A stretch of DNA of 8,047 nucleotides, taken from positions 1-8,047 of the forward strand of contig JAEZFI010000057.1 in assembly GCA_023437745.1 (NCBI GenBank). The letters run 5' to 3'. Of this stretch, positions 1 through 4,995 are shown one piece after another. Positions within the stretch are counted from its first letter, which is position 1. Every line of letters begins with the position of its first letter. Both the position numbers and the translations under genes were made by a program. The notes under the pieces are model-generated. The model ran no database searches, had not been told where the DNA came from, and was given only the letters and a program-made list of their open reading frames with translations. Source of the stretch: Actinomycetes bacterium. Its GTDB lineage: Bacteria > Actinomycetota > Acidimicrobiia > Acidimicrobiales > Microtrichaceae.

Positions 1-413
1 TGCTGGGTGAGTCGATCCTGCATCTCGTGATCACCAGGGGCAAGGACGTGGCCACGACCGTGCACCTGGGTCGGGGACCGAACGCCGCCCAAAAGGTCGC
101 GTTGCTGTGGTCCCAGCCGTTCTGCTCCAACAGCGCCTGCGGCAGGACCCATCAGGAGTCCGATCACCGCGAGCCCTACGCGGACGTCCAGGAGACGTGG
201 CTCGGCAACATCGACGGGCTGTGCGGCCACGACCACGACCTCAAGACCTACAAGGGGTGGTCCCTCGTCGAAGGCACCGGACGACGGGACTTCGTCGCCC
301 CCGACGACCCCCGCCACCCCAAGAACACCGGACCACCCGGCGACGCCGAGCCCGAACCCGGACGCAGCCGCCCCGGCACGGACCCACCCGACACGCTGTT
401 CGACTGCGCCTGA
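1..413 (+). CDS. HNH endonuclease signature protein (DUF222/13E12-type), C-terminal part, 5' end outside window
   Basis: The reading frame is already open at base 3 and ends with TGA at 411-413, giving 136 visible residues. It resembles the C-terminal HNH domain of the actinobacterial DUF222/13E12-repeat family. A conserved lead-in ends in THLGRGP-like residues (here TVHLGRGP). It is followed by a Cys-x4-Cys pair (visible residues 41 and 46), the Asp-His of the HNH core (54-55), and a Cys-x3-His pair (74 and 78) before DLKTYKGW. Such domains bind a metal and usually cut DNA, but the role of this family is not established. The tail after about residue 95 is Pro/Asp/Glu-rich and looks disordered. 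The GTG at 27 is in frame but lies inside the conserved domain, so I treat it as internal and not a start. It converges on bpa. Family confidence is high; function is not assigned. Confidence 0.85.
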   Translation, partial: LGESILHLVITRGKDVATTVHLGRGPNAAQKVALLWSQPFCSNSACGRTHQESDHREPYADVQETWLGNIDGLCGHDHDLKTYKGWSLVEGTGRRDFVAPDDPRHPKNTGPPGDAEPEPGRSRPGTDPPDTLFDCA

Positions 414-435
414 CCTCGACCCGTCGGAGACACAG

Positions 436-482
436 TTCTGGGTCGACCAGGTCGCGCCCGGCGCGGCTGGATCGACCCAGAA
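436..482. terminator. Inverted repeat between convergent genes, candidate bidirectional terminator
   Basis: TTCTGGGTCGA at 436-446 is matched perfectly by TCGACCCAGAA at 472-482, an 11-bp stem. The intervening 25 nt contain a second small GC stem, CGCGC (453-457) with GCGCG (461-465). It lies in the 96-nt gap between the stop of the HNH gene (+) and the stop of bpa (-), where a shared terminator is expected. Neither side has a run of Ts, so it is not a textbook intrinsic terminator, although actinobacterial terminators often lack one. Confidence 0.5.
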
Positions 483-509
483 GCGTGTGGTGAGGAGAGG
501 TGCCTCGGC

Positions 510-1022
510 TCAGATGTAGCCAGGGCCTCCGGGTCCGGCGCTCGAGCCGCCCTGACCGGGCTGGAGCTGTGCCCGCATGCCCTCGAGCTGCTGGCGCGCC
601 GCCATCTGCTGGGTCATGAGCGTCGCCTGGATGCCGTGGAACAGCCCCTCGAGCCAACCGACCAGCTGAGCCTGGGCGACCCGCAGCTCCGAGGCCGATG
701 GCGTGGTCCCCTCGCCGAAGTCGAGGGTGAGCCGGTCCAGCTCCGACGCCAGGTCGGGCGAGAGCGCGGTCCGGAGTTCGGACACCGAGTTGTCGTAGAT
801 GTCGCGCAGGTGGTCGCGGGCCGCCTCGTCCATCGAGGTGTTCCGCACCTCCTCGAGCAGCTGCTTCACCATCGCCCCGATGCGGATGATCTTGGTGGGC
901 GACTCGATCTCGTTGGCCGACTCCTCGGGCTGGTTCGGCTCCTCCACCTGATCCGGAGCGAGGACCTCGCCGCCAGCCGATGCCGTCTGGGAGTTCGATG
1001 CCGTGGGAGGGAGATCTGCCAT
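510..1022 (-). CDS. bpa: Bacterial proteasome activator (Bpa/PafE family)
   Basis: This 170-residue protein matches the ATP-independent activator ring of the actinobacterial 20S proteasome. In Mycobacterium, Bpa/PafE docks on the core particle through its C-terminus, opens the gate and lets unfolded proteins in without ubiquitin-like tagging. Residues 1-40 are acidic and Ser/Pro-rich, probably disordered. Residues 42-153 are the helical core with family blocks SPTKIIRIGAMVKQLLEEVR, LDRLTLDF, and AQAQLVGWLEGLFHGIQ. A Gly/Pro/Ser-rich linker leads to the last residues GPGYI, which stand where mycobacterial proteins end in GQYL. The ATG at 1022 lies 10 nt after the stop of the upstream phosphatase gene and has no visible Shine-Dalgarno sequence. 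Translation may be coupled, or start from a leaderless transcript (see 1030-1035). No proteasome gene is in the window. Confidence 0.92.
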   Translation of the reverse strand: MADLPPTASNSQTASAGGEVLAPDQVEEPNQPEESANEIESPTKIIRIGAMVKQLLEEVRNTSMDEAARDHLRDIYDNSVSELRTALSPDLASELDRLTLDFGEGTTPSASELRVAQAQLVGWLEGLFHGIQATLMTQQMAARQQLEGMRAQLQPGQGGSSAGPGGPGYI

Positions 1023-1029
1023 GCGTGCG

Positions 1030-1035
1030 ACGCTA
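1030..1035 (-). promoter_or_regulatory. Candidate -10 box TAGCGT for a leaderless bpa transcript
   Basis: On the minus strand TAGCGT is followed by exactly 7 nt and then the bpa ATG. This is the TANNNT-N(6-7)-start arrangement of leaderless actinobacterial promoters. The TA comes from the TAG stop codon of the upstream phosphatase gene, so it could be coincidence. There is no Shine-Dalgarno sequence for bpa, which fits the idea. No clear -35 box was seen. Confidence 0.35.
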
Positions 1036-2196
1036 CCGGCGCGTGGCCAGCAACGGCACGTACACCTCCGCCGACGTCATCGAGCCGTGCCGCCCGACGA
1101 GGTCGTACGGCCCGGTGTCGGCCGGGTCGTCGAACGAGACGTCCTCACGGGCGACCAGCGCCACGTCGCCGAGCCGTGACATCGCCGCCTCGTTCACGTA
1201 CGGACCGAACCAGCCCTCGGAGACCGTGTCCTCGCGGGTCATGATCCAGGCGACGTCCCCGTGGTGCCGCTTGGCGGCATCGGCCAGCTCGCCGGCGGCC
1301 CCGGGCAGCGCGTGCAGCCAGCGGAACCGTCCCTCGCCCGACTGGAAGTCGACCATCGAGAGCACCTCGGGGTGCGGCTTGATGACCCGGTCCCCCACAT
1401 CGACCTGGCCGTGGTCCGCCGTGATGACCAGCACGGCGCCCGGCGGCAGCACCTCGGTGAGGTACTGCACCATCCAGTCGATGGCGATCAGCTCCGCGTC
1501 GTAGTGCTCGCCGAGCCCGTACTCGTGGGCGACCTTGTCGATGCCGTCGTAGTAGGCGTAGACGAACGGCTCGCCGGCCCGCAGCATGCGAGCGACCTCG
1601 ATGGCCAGGGTCGACATGGTGCGGTAGCCCGTGAAGCGGCTGTTCCGGAGGTGGGCGGCCGAGAAGCCGGAGTGCTCGAACTCGGCGCGCACCACGATGG
1701 GCGCCCGCTGGTGGCAGAACGGCTCGACCAGCCCGATCGACTCCGGCCGGATCGAGTGGCGGGCATCGCCCCGAGCCGTCGTCCACCGCAGGATGTTCAG
1801 GATGTCCCGCCCGATGGCCACCCGGTAGCCCATCACCCCGTGCTCACCCGGGGGCGTGCCGGTGGCGATCGAGGTCAGCGCCGTCGCCGTCGTGGTGGGC
1901 GCCACGGTGGTGATCCGGGCCGCCTCCATGGAGGACAGGCACTCCGCCAGCTCGAGCCGCGGCTGCAGCTGCTCCCAGCCGAGCCCGTCGAGCACGAGCA
2001 GCACCACCTGGTCGGCGTCCGCCACGCAACGCGGCATCCACTCGGGGATCCCGTCGGGGTCGTCCAGCAGCGCCGGCACGACGTTCGAGACGCAGGCTCC
2101 CGCGTAGTCGGGGACGACGGGACCTCCCCGGTCGACGGGGTGCTTCCGGTGGTCGCCCCCACCATCGGTCTCGAGCTGCGGTTCCGTGCCGACCAC
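1033..2196 (-). CDS. Alkaline phosphatase family protein (nucleotide pyrophosphatase/phosphodiesterase-like)
   Basis: This is a metal-dependent hydrolase of the alkaline phosphatase superfamily, probably cleaving phosphomono- or phosphodiesters; the substrate is unknown. Counting from the GTG at 2196 (387 aa), a first metal-site Asp lies in LLVLDGLGW (D70). The Thr-rich PTTTATAL (100-107) should supply the nucleophile. YYDGIDKVAHEYG gives D220 and H224, TADHGQ gives D261 and H262, and the late RHGSM gives H370. These are the six metal ligands expected of the fold. No signal peptide or membrane segment is apparent, so it is probably cytoplasmic. An ATG at 2229 would add 11 residues, but it has no ribosome site, whereas the GTG is preceded by GAGGAG. 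The similar-to-family sequence begins near VVPDYAGACVSNVVP, so both starts are possible. It is transcribed ahead of bpa, 10 nt away. Confidence 0.85.
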   Translation of the reverse strand: MVGTEPQLETDGGGDHRKHPVDRGGPVVPDYAGACVSNVVPALLDDPDGIPEWMPRCVADADQVVLLVLDGLGWEQLQPRLELAECLSSMEAARITTVAPTTTATALTSIATGTPPGEHGVMGYRVAIGRDILNILRWTTARGDARHSIRPESIGLVEPFCHQRAPIVVRAEFEHSGFSAAHLRNSRFTGYRTMSTLAIEVARMLRAGEPFVYAYYDGIDKVAHEYGLGEHYDAELIAIDWMVQYLTEVLPPGAVLVITADHGQVDVGDRVIKPHPEVLSMVDFQSGEGRFRWLHALPGAAGELADAAKRHHGDVAWIMTREDTVSEGWFGPYVNEAAMSRLGDVALVAREDVSFDDPADTGPYDLVGRHGSMTSAEVYVPLLATRR

Positions 2197-2200
2197 CGTA

Positions 2201-2206
2201 CTCCTC
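2201..2206 (-). promoter_or_regulatory. Ribosome binding site supporting GTG 2196 as start of the phosphatase
   Basis: On the minus strand GAGGAG is followed by TACG and the GTG at 2196. The 4-nt gap is a little short but workable. The alternative ATG at 2229 is preceded only by GC-rich sequence with no purine-rich box, which is why I chose the GTG. Confidence 0.5.
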
Positions 2207-2216
2207 GGATGACCGG

Positions 2217-2251
2217 GGACCGCATCCATCCGCGCAAGTCCGGTGCGGTCC
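2217..2251. repeat. 8-bp inverted repeat in the phosphatase/rrf2 divergent region, possible operator
   Basis: GGACCGCA at 2217-2224 is perfectly matched by TGCGGTCC at 2244-2251, with 19 nt between, giving arm centres 27 bp apart. It lies between the two divergent starts, just upstream of the proposed rrf2 promoter. Rrf2 proteins bind dyad sites as dimers and often control their own gene, so this is a candidate operator; the motif itself is not one I recognise. At this GC content an 8-bp dyad could also arise by chance. Confidence 0.3.
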
Positions 2252-2277
2252 TTCGGGGCTCCCCCGGGCCGCCGCCC

Positions 2278-2283
2278 TACGAT
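2278..2283 (+). promoter_or_regulatory. Candidate -10 box TACGAT for a leaderless rrf2 transcript
   Basis: TACGAT fits the actinobacterial -10 consensus TANNNT and is separated by 7 nt (GGGCCGC) from the GTG at 2291. Transcription would start at or beside the start codon. No Shine-Dalgarno sequence precedes the gene. The in-frame ATG at 2282 falls inside the box, which argues for GTG 2291. No convincing -35 box is visible. Confidence 0.5.
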
Positions 2284-2290
2284 GGGCCGC

Positions 2291-2728
2291 GTGAAGGTCT
2301 CGACCCGGGGTGACTATGCGAGCAGGGCGCTCCTCTCCCTCGCGCTGCACGCGGGCGACGGCCCCACCTCGGTCCGTGACATCGCCGAGCGCACCGGGTT
2401 GCCCCAGCCCTACCTCGAGCAGATCCTCCTGGCGCTGAAGGGCGCGGGCCTCGTCCGGTCCAAGCGGGGCGTCGGCGGCGGCTACGTGCTCGCCCGGGAG
2501 GCCGACGAGATCACGCTCGCCGAAGTCGTCTCGGCGGTCGACGGCCCGATCCAGGCCGGCGACTTCGGCCGGCCCCACACCAACGGCGCCTGCGACCACG
2601 AGGGCCAGTGCGTCCTCCTCGCCATCTGGGGCGACGTGGGCGAGCACATGCGCAAGCTGCTCGACGGCTACACCCTCGCCGACCTCGCCGCCATCACCGG
2701 CGGGGCGGCACCCTGGCCCGGCGCCTGA
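2291..2728 (+). CDS. Rrf2 family transcriptional regulator (IscR-like)
   Basis: A 145-residue DNA-binding protein of the Rrf2 family, which includes IscR (Fe-S assembly), NsrR (nitric oxide) and CymR (cysteine). The opening KVSTRGDYASRALLSLA and the winged-helix part are typical: VRDIAERTGLPQPYLEQIL (28-46) holds the recognition helix, and SKRGVGGGYVLAR (57-69) is the wing. Cys101 and Cys107 align with C98 and C104 of E. coli IscR, the second followed by VLLAIW. The position of the first IscR cysteine (C92) is Pro95, and the IscR His ligand position is Leu110. It may therefore bind an Fe-S cluster unusually, act as a thiol switch, or have no cluster. GTG 2291 is preferred because KVSTRGDYA is normally the N-terminus. 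It is divergent from the phosphatase-bpa pair. The regulated genes and signal are unknown. Confidence 0.9.
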   Translation: MKVSTRGDYASRALLSLALHAGDGPTSVRDIAERTGLPQPYLEQILLALKGAGLVRSKRGVGGGYVLAREADEITLAEVVSAVDGPIQAGDFGRPHTNGACDHEGQCVLLAIWGDVGEHMRKLLDGYTLADLAAITGGAAPWPGA

Positions 2729-2737
2729 CGTTCCTCC

Positions 2738-2762
2738 GGGTCTGGCCCGCGCCGACCAGCCC
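2738..2762. terminator. Weak hairpin between convergent rrf2 and rluD-like genes
   Basis: GGG(T)CTGG at 2738-2745 can pair with CCAGCCC at 2756-2762, seven GC-rich pairs with one bulged T and a 10-nt loop. It fills the 34-nt gap between the two convergent stop codons, where a shared terminator is expected. There is no T-tract on either side. Confidence 0.3.
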
Positions 2763-3710
2763 TCAGTCGTCGGCGGGCGCGTCCGCACGCCGGCGGCTGC
2801 GCAGGTCCGCCAGGATCGTCGCCAGGTCCTCGGGCAACGGCGTGTCGAAGCCCATGGGTTCGCCCGTCACCGGGTGATCGAAGCGCAGGTGGGCCGCGTG
2901 CAGGAACGGCCGACCGACCGGCACCTGCGGACGGACCCCGCCGTAGAAGTCGTCCCCCACCACCGGCCGCCCGATCGACCGCAGGTGCACGCGGATCTGG
3001 TGCGTGCGACCGGTCTCGAGGCTGCACTCGACCAGTGTGAGCGGTTCGGGGTCGTCGAACGACTCCACCACGGCCAGGTGCGTGCGGGACTCCCGGCCGT
3101 CCGCCGACACGGTCATCAGGAGCGGGTTGCGCCTCGAGCGGCCGATCGGGGCGTCGATCGTCGAGGTCTTCGTCTCGAGGTGCCCCCACACGAGCGCCAG
3201 GTAGCGCCGGGTCACCTCGTGCGTCGAGAGCTGCGCCACCAGGTCCTCGTAGGCGTCCTCGGTGCGGGCGACCACCATCAGCCCCGACGTGCCCTTGTCG
3301 AGCCGGTGCACGATGCCGGGGCGATCCCGCTGCCCGACGCCGGCCAGCTCGGGGAACCGGGCGAGCAGCCCGTTGACGAGCGTGCCGTCGGGTGTGCCCG
3401 CGCCGGGGTGCACGACGAGGCCGGCGGGCTTGTCGACCACGATCACGGTGTCGTCCTCGTACACGACCCTGACCTCGACGGCGGGGTCCGCCAGCGGCAG
3501 CGGGGCGTCGACGTGCGGCTCGGTCGTCACCACGATCCGCTGGCCTTCGTGCAGCTTCAGCGAGGGCTTGGTGGCCGCCCGGCCGTCCACCAGGACGGTC
3601 CCCGCCGCGATCGCCGACGCAGCCTCGGACCGCGTGCACCCGGTGAGCATCGCGACGATCCGGTCGACCCGCTCGCCGTCCAACGGCGCCGGGATCTCCT
3701 CCTCGATCAC
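2763..3710 (-). CDS. rluD: RluA/RluD-family pseudouridine synthase
   Basis: A 315-residue enzyme that isomerises uridine to pseudouridine in RNA. RluD itself modifies helix 69 of 23S rRNA; which site this one uses cannot be told from sequence. Residues about 10-65 form an S4-type RNA-binding domain (ERVDRIVAMLTGCTRSEAASAI through the VLVDGR turn). The catalytic domain runs from about 79. VVDKPAGLVVHPG (91-103) is typical, the catalytic Asp is D138 in HRLDKGTSGLMVVA, and ETGRTHQIRVHL and FLHAAHLRFDHPVTGE follow near the end. The short hydrophilic C-tail is Arg/Asp-rich. The start is GTG 3710, 31 nt after the lspA stop and without a Shine-Dalgarno sequence, so coupling to lspA is likely. The family is certain; the symbol is by similarity only. 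Confidence 0.92.
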   Translation of the reverse strand: MIEEEIPAPLDGERVDRIVAMLTGCTRSEAASAIAAGTVLVDGRAATKPSLKLHEGQRIVVTTEPHVDAPLPLADPAVEVRVVYEDDTVIVVDKPAGLVVHPGAGTPDGTLVNGLLARFPELAGVGQRDRPGIVHRLDKGTSGLMVVARTEDAYEDLVAQLSTHEVTRRYLALVWGHLETKTSTIDAPIGRSRRNPLLMTVSADGRESRTHLAVVESFDDPEPLTLVECSLETGRTHQIRVHLRSIGRPVVGDDFYGGVRPQVPVGRPFLHAAHLRFDHPVTGEPMGFDTPLPEDLATILADLRSRRRADAPADD

Positions 3711-3741
3711 CGCCAGGCGATCCGGGCGGGGGCGCGACCCG

Positions 3742-4293
3742 TCATGCGGGCTCGTCCTCGCTCTCGACCTGGGGCTCGGGCGTCGGCTCGGCGTCCGGCT
3801 CGGGGTCCGGGAGTCGCCAGGCCACGATGGCGAGCAGGATGCCGCCCACCACGACCGCGGAGTCCGCCACGTTGAACGTGGGCCACCAGCTCGTCCAGAT
3901 GAAGTCGACGACCGCGCCGCGCATGAAGCCCGTCGGGTTGCCCGGGATCGGCGCCCGGAACGCGCGGTCCACGAGGTTGCCGACCGCCCCGCCGATGACG
4001 AGGCCCACCACGATGCGCGACCACAGCGAGGGCAGCAGGCGGGCGAACCACAGCAGCCCGGCGACGATGCCGATCCCGATCACGCCGATGAGCGCGCCGG
4101 AGCTGGAGAACTGCGAGAACGCCATGCCCTGGTTGAAGGCGAGCTTGAACTTCAGCCCGCCGACGAGGTCGACCGACTGGGTGCAGTCGCTCTGGAGACC
4201 GATGCAGAGCGTCGACACCGCCCAGTGCTTGGTCAGCTGGTCGACGAGGATCAGCACCGCCGCAGCGGAGAGCACAGGGATGTAGCGGCGCAT
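3742..4293 (-). CDS. lspA: Lipoprotein signal peptidase (signal peptidase II)
   Basis: A 183-residue inner-membrane aspartyl protease that removes signal peptides from lipidated prolipoproteins. The first membrane segment is about 5-24 and contains DQLTK (18-22). FNQGMAFS (53-60) is the conserved NxGxAF motif, and further membrane segments lie at about 67-85 and 93-107. GGAVGNLVDR (D109), AVVDFI (D130) and FNVADS (D144) carry the invariant aspartates; by comparison with solved family members D130 and D144 form the catalytic pair. A last membrane helix (about 145-160) is followed by an unusual cytoplasmic tail of about 20 residues rich in Pro, Glu and Asp. The ATG is preceded by GGAG with a 5-nt gap. 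The gene starts 15 nt after the dksA-like stop, and a GC hairpin spans the junction. Confidence 0.95.
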   Translation of the reverse strand: MRRYIPVLSAAAVLILVDQLTKHWAVSTLCIGLQSDCTQSVDLVGGLKFKLAFNQGMAFSQFSSSGALIGVIGIGIVAGLLWFARLLPSLWSRIVVGLVIGGAVGNLVDRAFRAPIPGNPTGFMRGAVVDFIWTSWWPTFNVADSAVVVGGILLAIVAWRLPDPEPDAEPTPEPQVESEDEPA

Positions 4294-4300
4294 GGTGGCT

Positions 4301-4318
4301 CCGGCGCGTCAGCGCCGG
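4301..4318 (-). promoter_or_regulatory. GC hairpin with the dksA-like stop codon in its loop, overlapping the lspA ribosome site
   Basis: CCGGCGC (4301-4307) and GCGCCGG (4312-4318) form a perfect 7-bp all-GC stem around a 4-nt loop. Read on the minus strand, the loop is TGAC, and its TGA is the stop codon of the dksA-like gene. The 3' arm covers half of the GGAG box (4299-4302) that serves lspA. A ribosome finishing the upstream gene would melt the stem and expose the lspA ribosome site, a plausible layout for translational coupling. Confidence 0.45.
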
Positions 4319-4890
4319 CTGAACCCGCCCACCTTGTACTCGACCCGCTCCGTCGCCCACGGGATCGCCTTCAGGCGCTCCTTGGGGATGGGCTGGCCGG
4401 ACACGCGGCAGATGCCGTAGGTCCCGTCGTCGAGGCGCTTCAGGGCCGCGTCGATCTCCTCGATCGCCGCGTGGGCCTGGGCGGACAGCGCCAGGTCCCG
4501 CTCGCGCTCGACGGCGAGCGTGTCGCCCTCACCCGACTCCTCGTCGAACTGCACGTCACCCGGGTCGCGGTTCTCGGTGATGAGGTTCGCCTCGGCGAGC
4601 CACTCGGTCTCCTGCACCAGGTACTTGCCCCGCTCCTCGATCAGCGTGGCCCGCTGGGCCTCGAGGAACTTGGCGTCGAAGGGCGACTCGACCTTCGCAG
4701 CGGGCTTGGCCGGCGCCTTCGTGGCCGACGCCTTCGCCGGCGCCTTCTTGGCGGGCGCCTTCGCGGCCGCCTTGGCCGGAGCCTTCGCGGCCGACTTGGC
4801 AGCGTCCACCTTCGGTGCGGCTGCCGCCTTCTTGGCCGGCGCCTTCGTGGCGGGCTTCTTGGCGGTCGCGGTCGACTTCTTGGTGGGCAT
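4309..4890 (-). CDS. TraR/DksA-family protein with histone-like N-terminal tail and degenerate zinc finger
   Basis: A 193-residue protein in two parts. Residues 1-66 are almost entirely Ala, Lys and Pro in AKKAPAKA-like repeats, resembling histone H1 tails and likely to bind DNA or RNA. Residues 70-193 match the DksA/TraR fold, whose members enter the RNA polymerase secondary channel. A helical hairpin (about 72-155) has an acidic tip around DEESGEGDTLAVERERD (116-132), followed by DDGTYGICRVSGQPIPKERLKAIPWATERVEYK. In the usual C4 finger four Cys bind zinc; here only C161 remains, with S164, R182 and Y185 at the other positions, so zinc is unlikely to be held in the normal way. AGGAG precedes the ATG by 5 nt. 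It heads the dksA-lspA-rluD run. Family assignment is good; whether it responds to ppGpp is unknown. Confidence 0.85.
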   Translation of the reverse strand: MPTKKSTATAKKPATKAPAKKAAAAPKVDAAKSAAKAPAKAAAKAPAKKAPAKASATKAPAKPAAKVESPFDAKFLEAQRATLIEERGKYLVQETEWLAEANLITENRDPGDVQFDEESGEGDTLAVERERDLALSAQAHAAIEEIDAALKRLDDGTYGICRVSGQPIPKERLKAIPWATERVEYKVGGFSRR

Positions 4891-4895
4891 CGAAA

Positions 4896-4931
4896 CTCCT
4901 GCTGACGCGGGTCGAGTGGCGGAGCAGCCTA
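4896..4931 (-). promoter_or_regulatory. Candidate promoter and ribosome site of the dksA-like gene
   Basis: On the minus strand a TANNNT-type -10 box, TAGGCT, lies at 4926-4931. The start of transcription would fall about 7 nt further on, giving a leader of roughly 28 nt that contains AGGAG (4896-4900) at 5 nt from the ATG. The same 8-mer TAGGCTGC occurs just before divIVA. No convincing -35 box is visible. The 105-nt gap between divIVA and this gene holds only a weak 6-pair hairpin besides. Confidence 0.4.
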
Positions 4932-4995
4932 CTCAGAAGCCGTCGAGATGCGACGCACCGTGCGGTCCGTCACCTTCACGTGGCCGGGAGCGCGG

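Noticed and set aside
1261..2313. 350-residue open frame on the plus strand
   Set aside because: It is antisense to the phosphatase, which carries all expected metal-site motifs; no family features are visible in the shadow frame.
4693..4890. Stand-alone histone-like or HU-type protein
   Set aside because: The Ala/Lys/Pro tail continues in frame into a full DksA/TraR-type domain, so it is a fusion and not a separate nucleoid protein.
3262..4905. 547-residue open frame on the plus strand
   Set aside because: It runs antisense across rluD, lspA and the dksA-like gene, has Arg/His/Gly/Leu-biased composition and no recognisable domain. Long antisense frames are expected at this GC content.
4950..4966. 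Terminator after divIVA
   Set aside because: The sequence CGCACCGTGCG gives only about 4-6 pairs with a bulge and no T-tract, too weak to list as a terminator.
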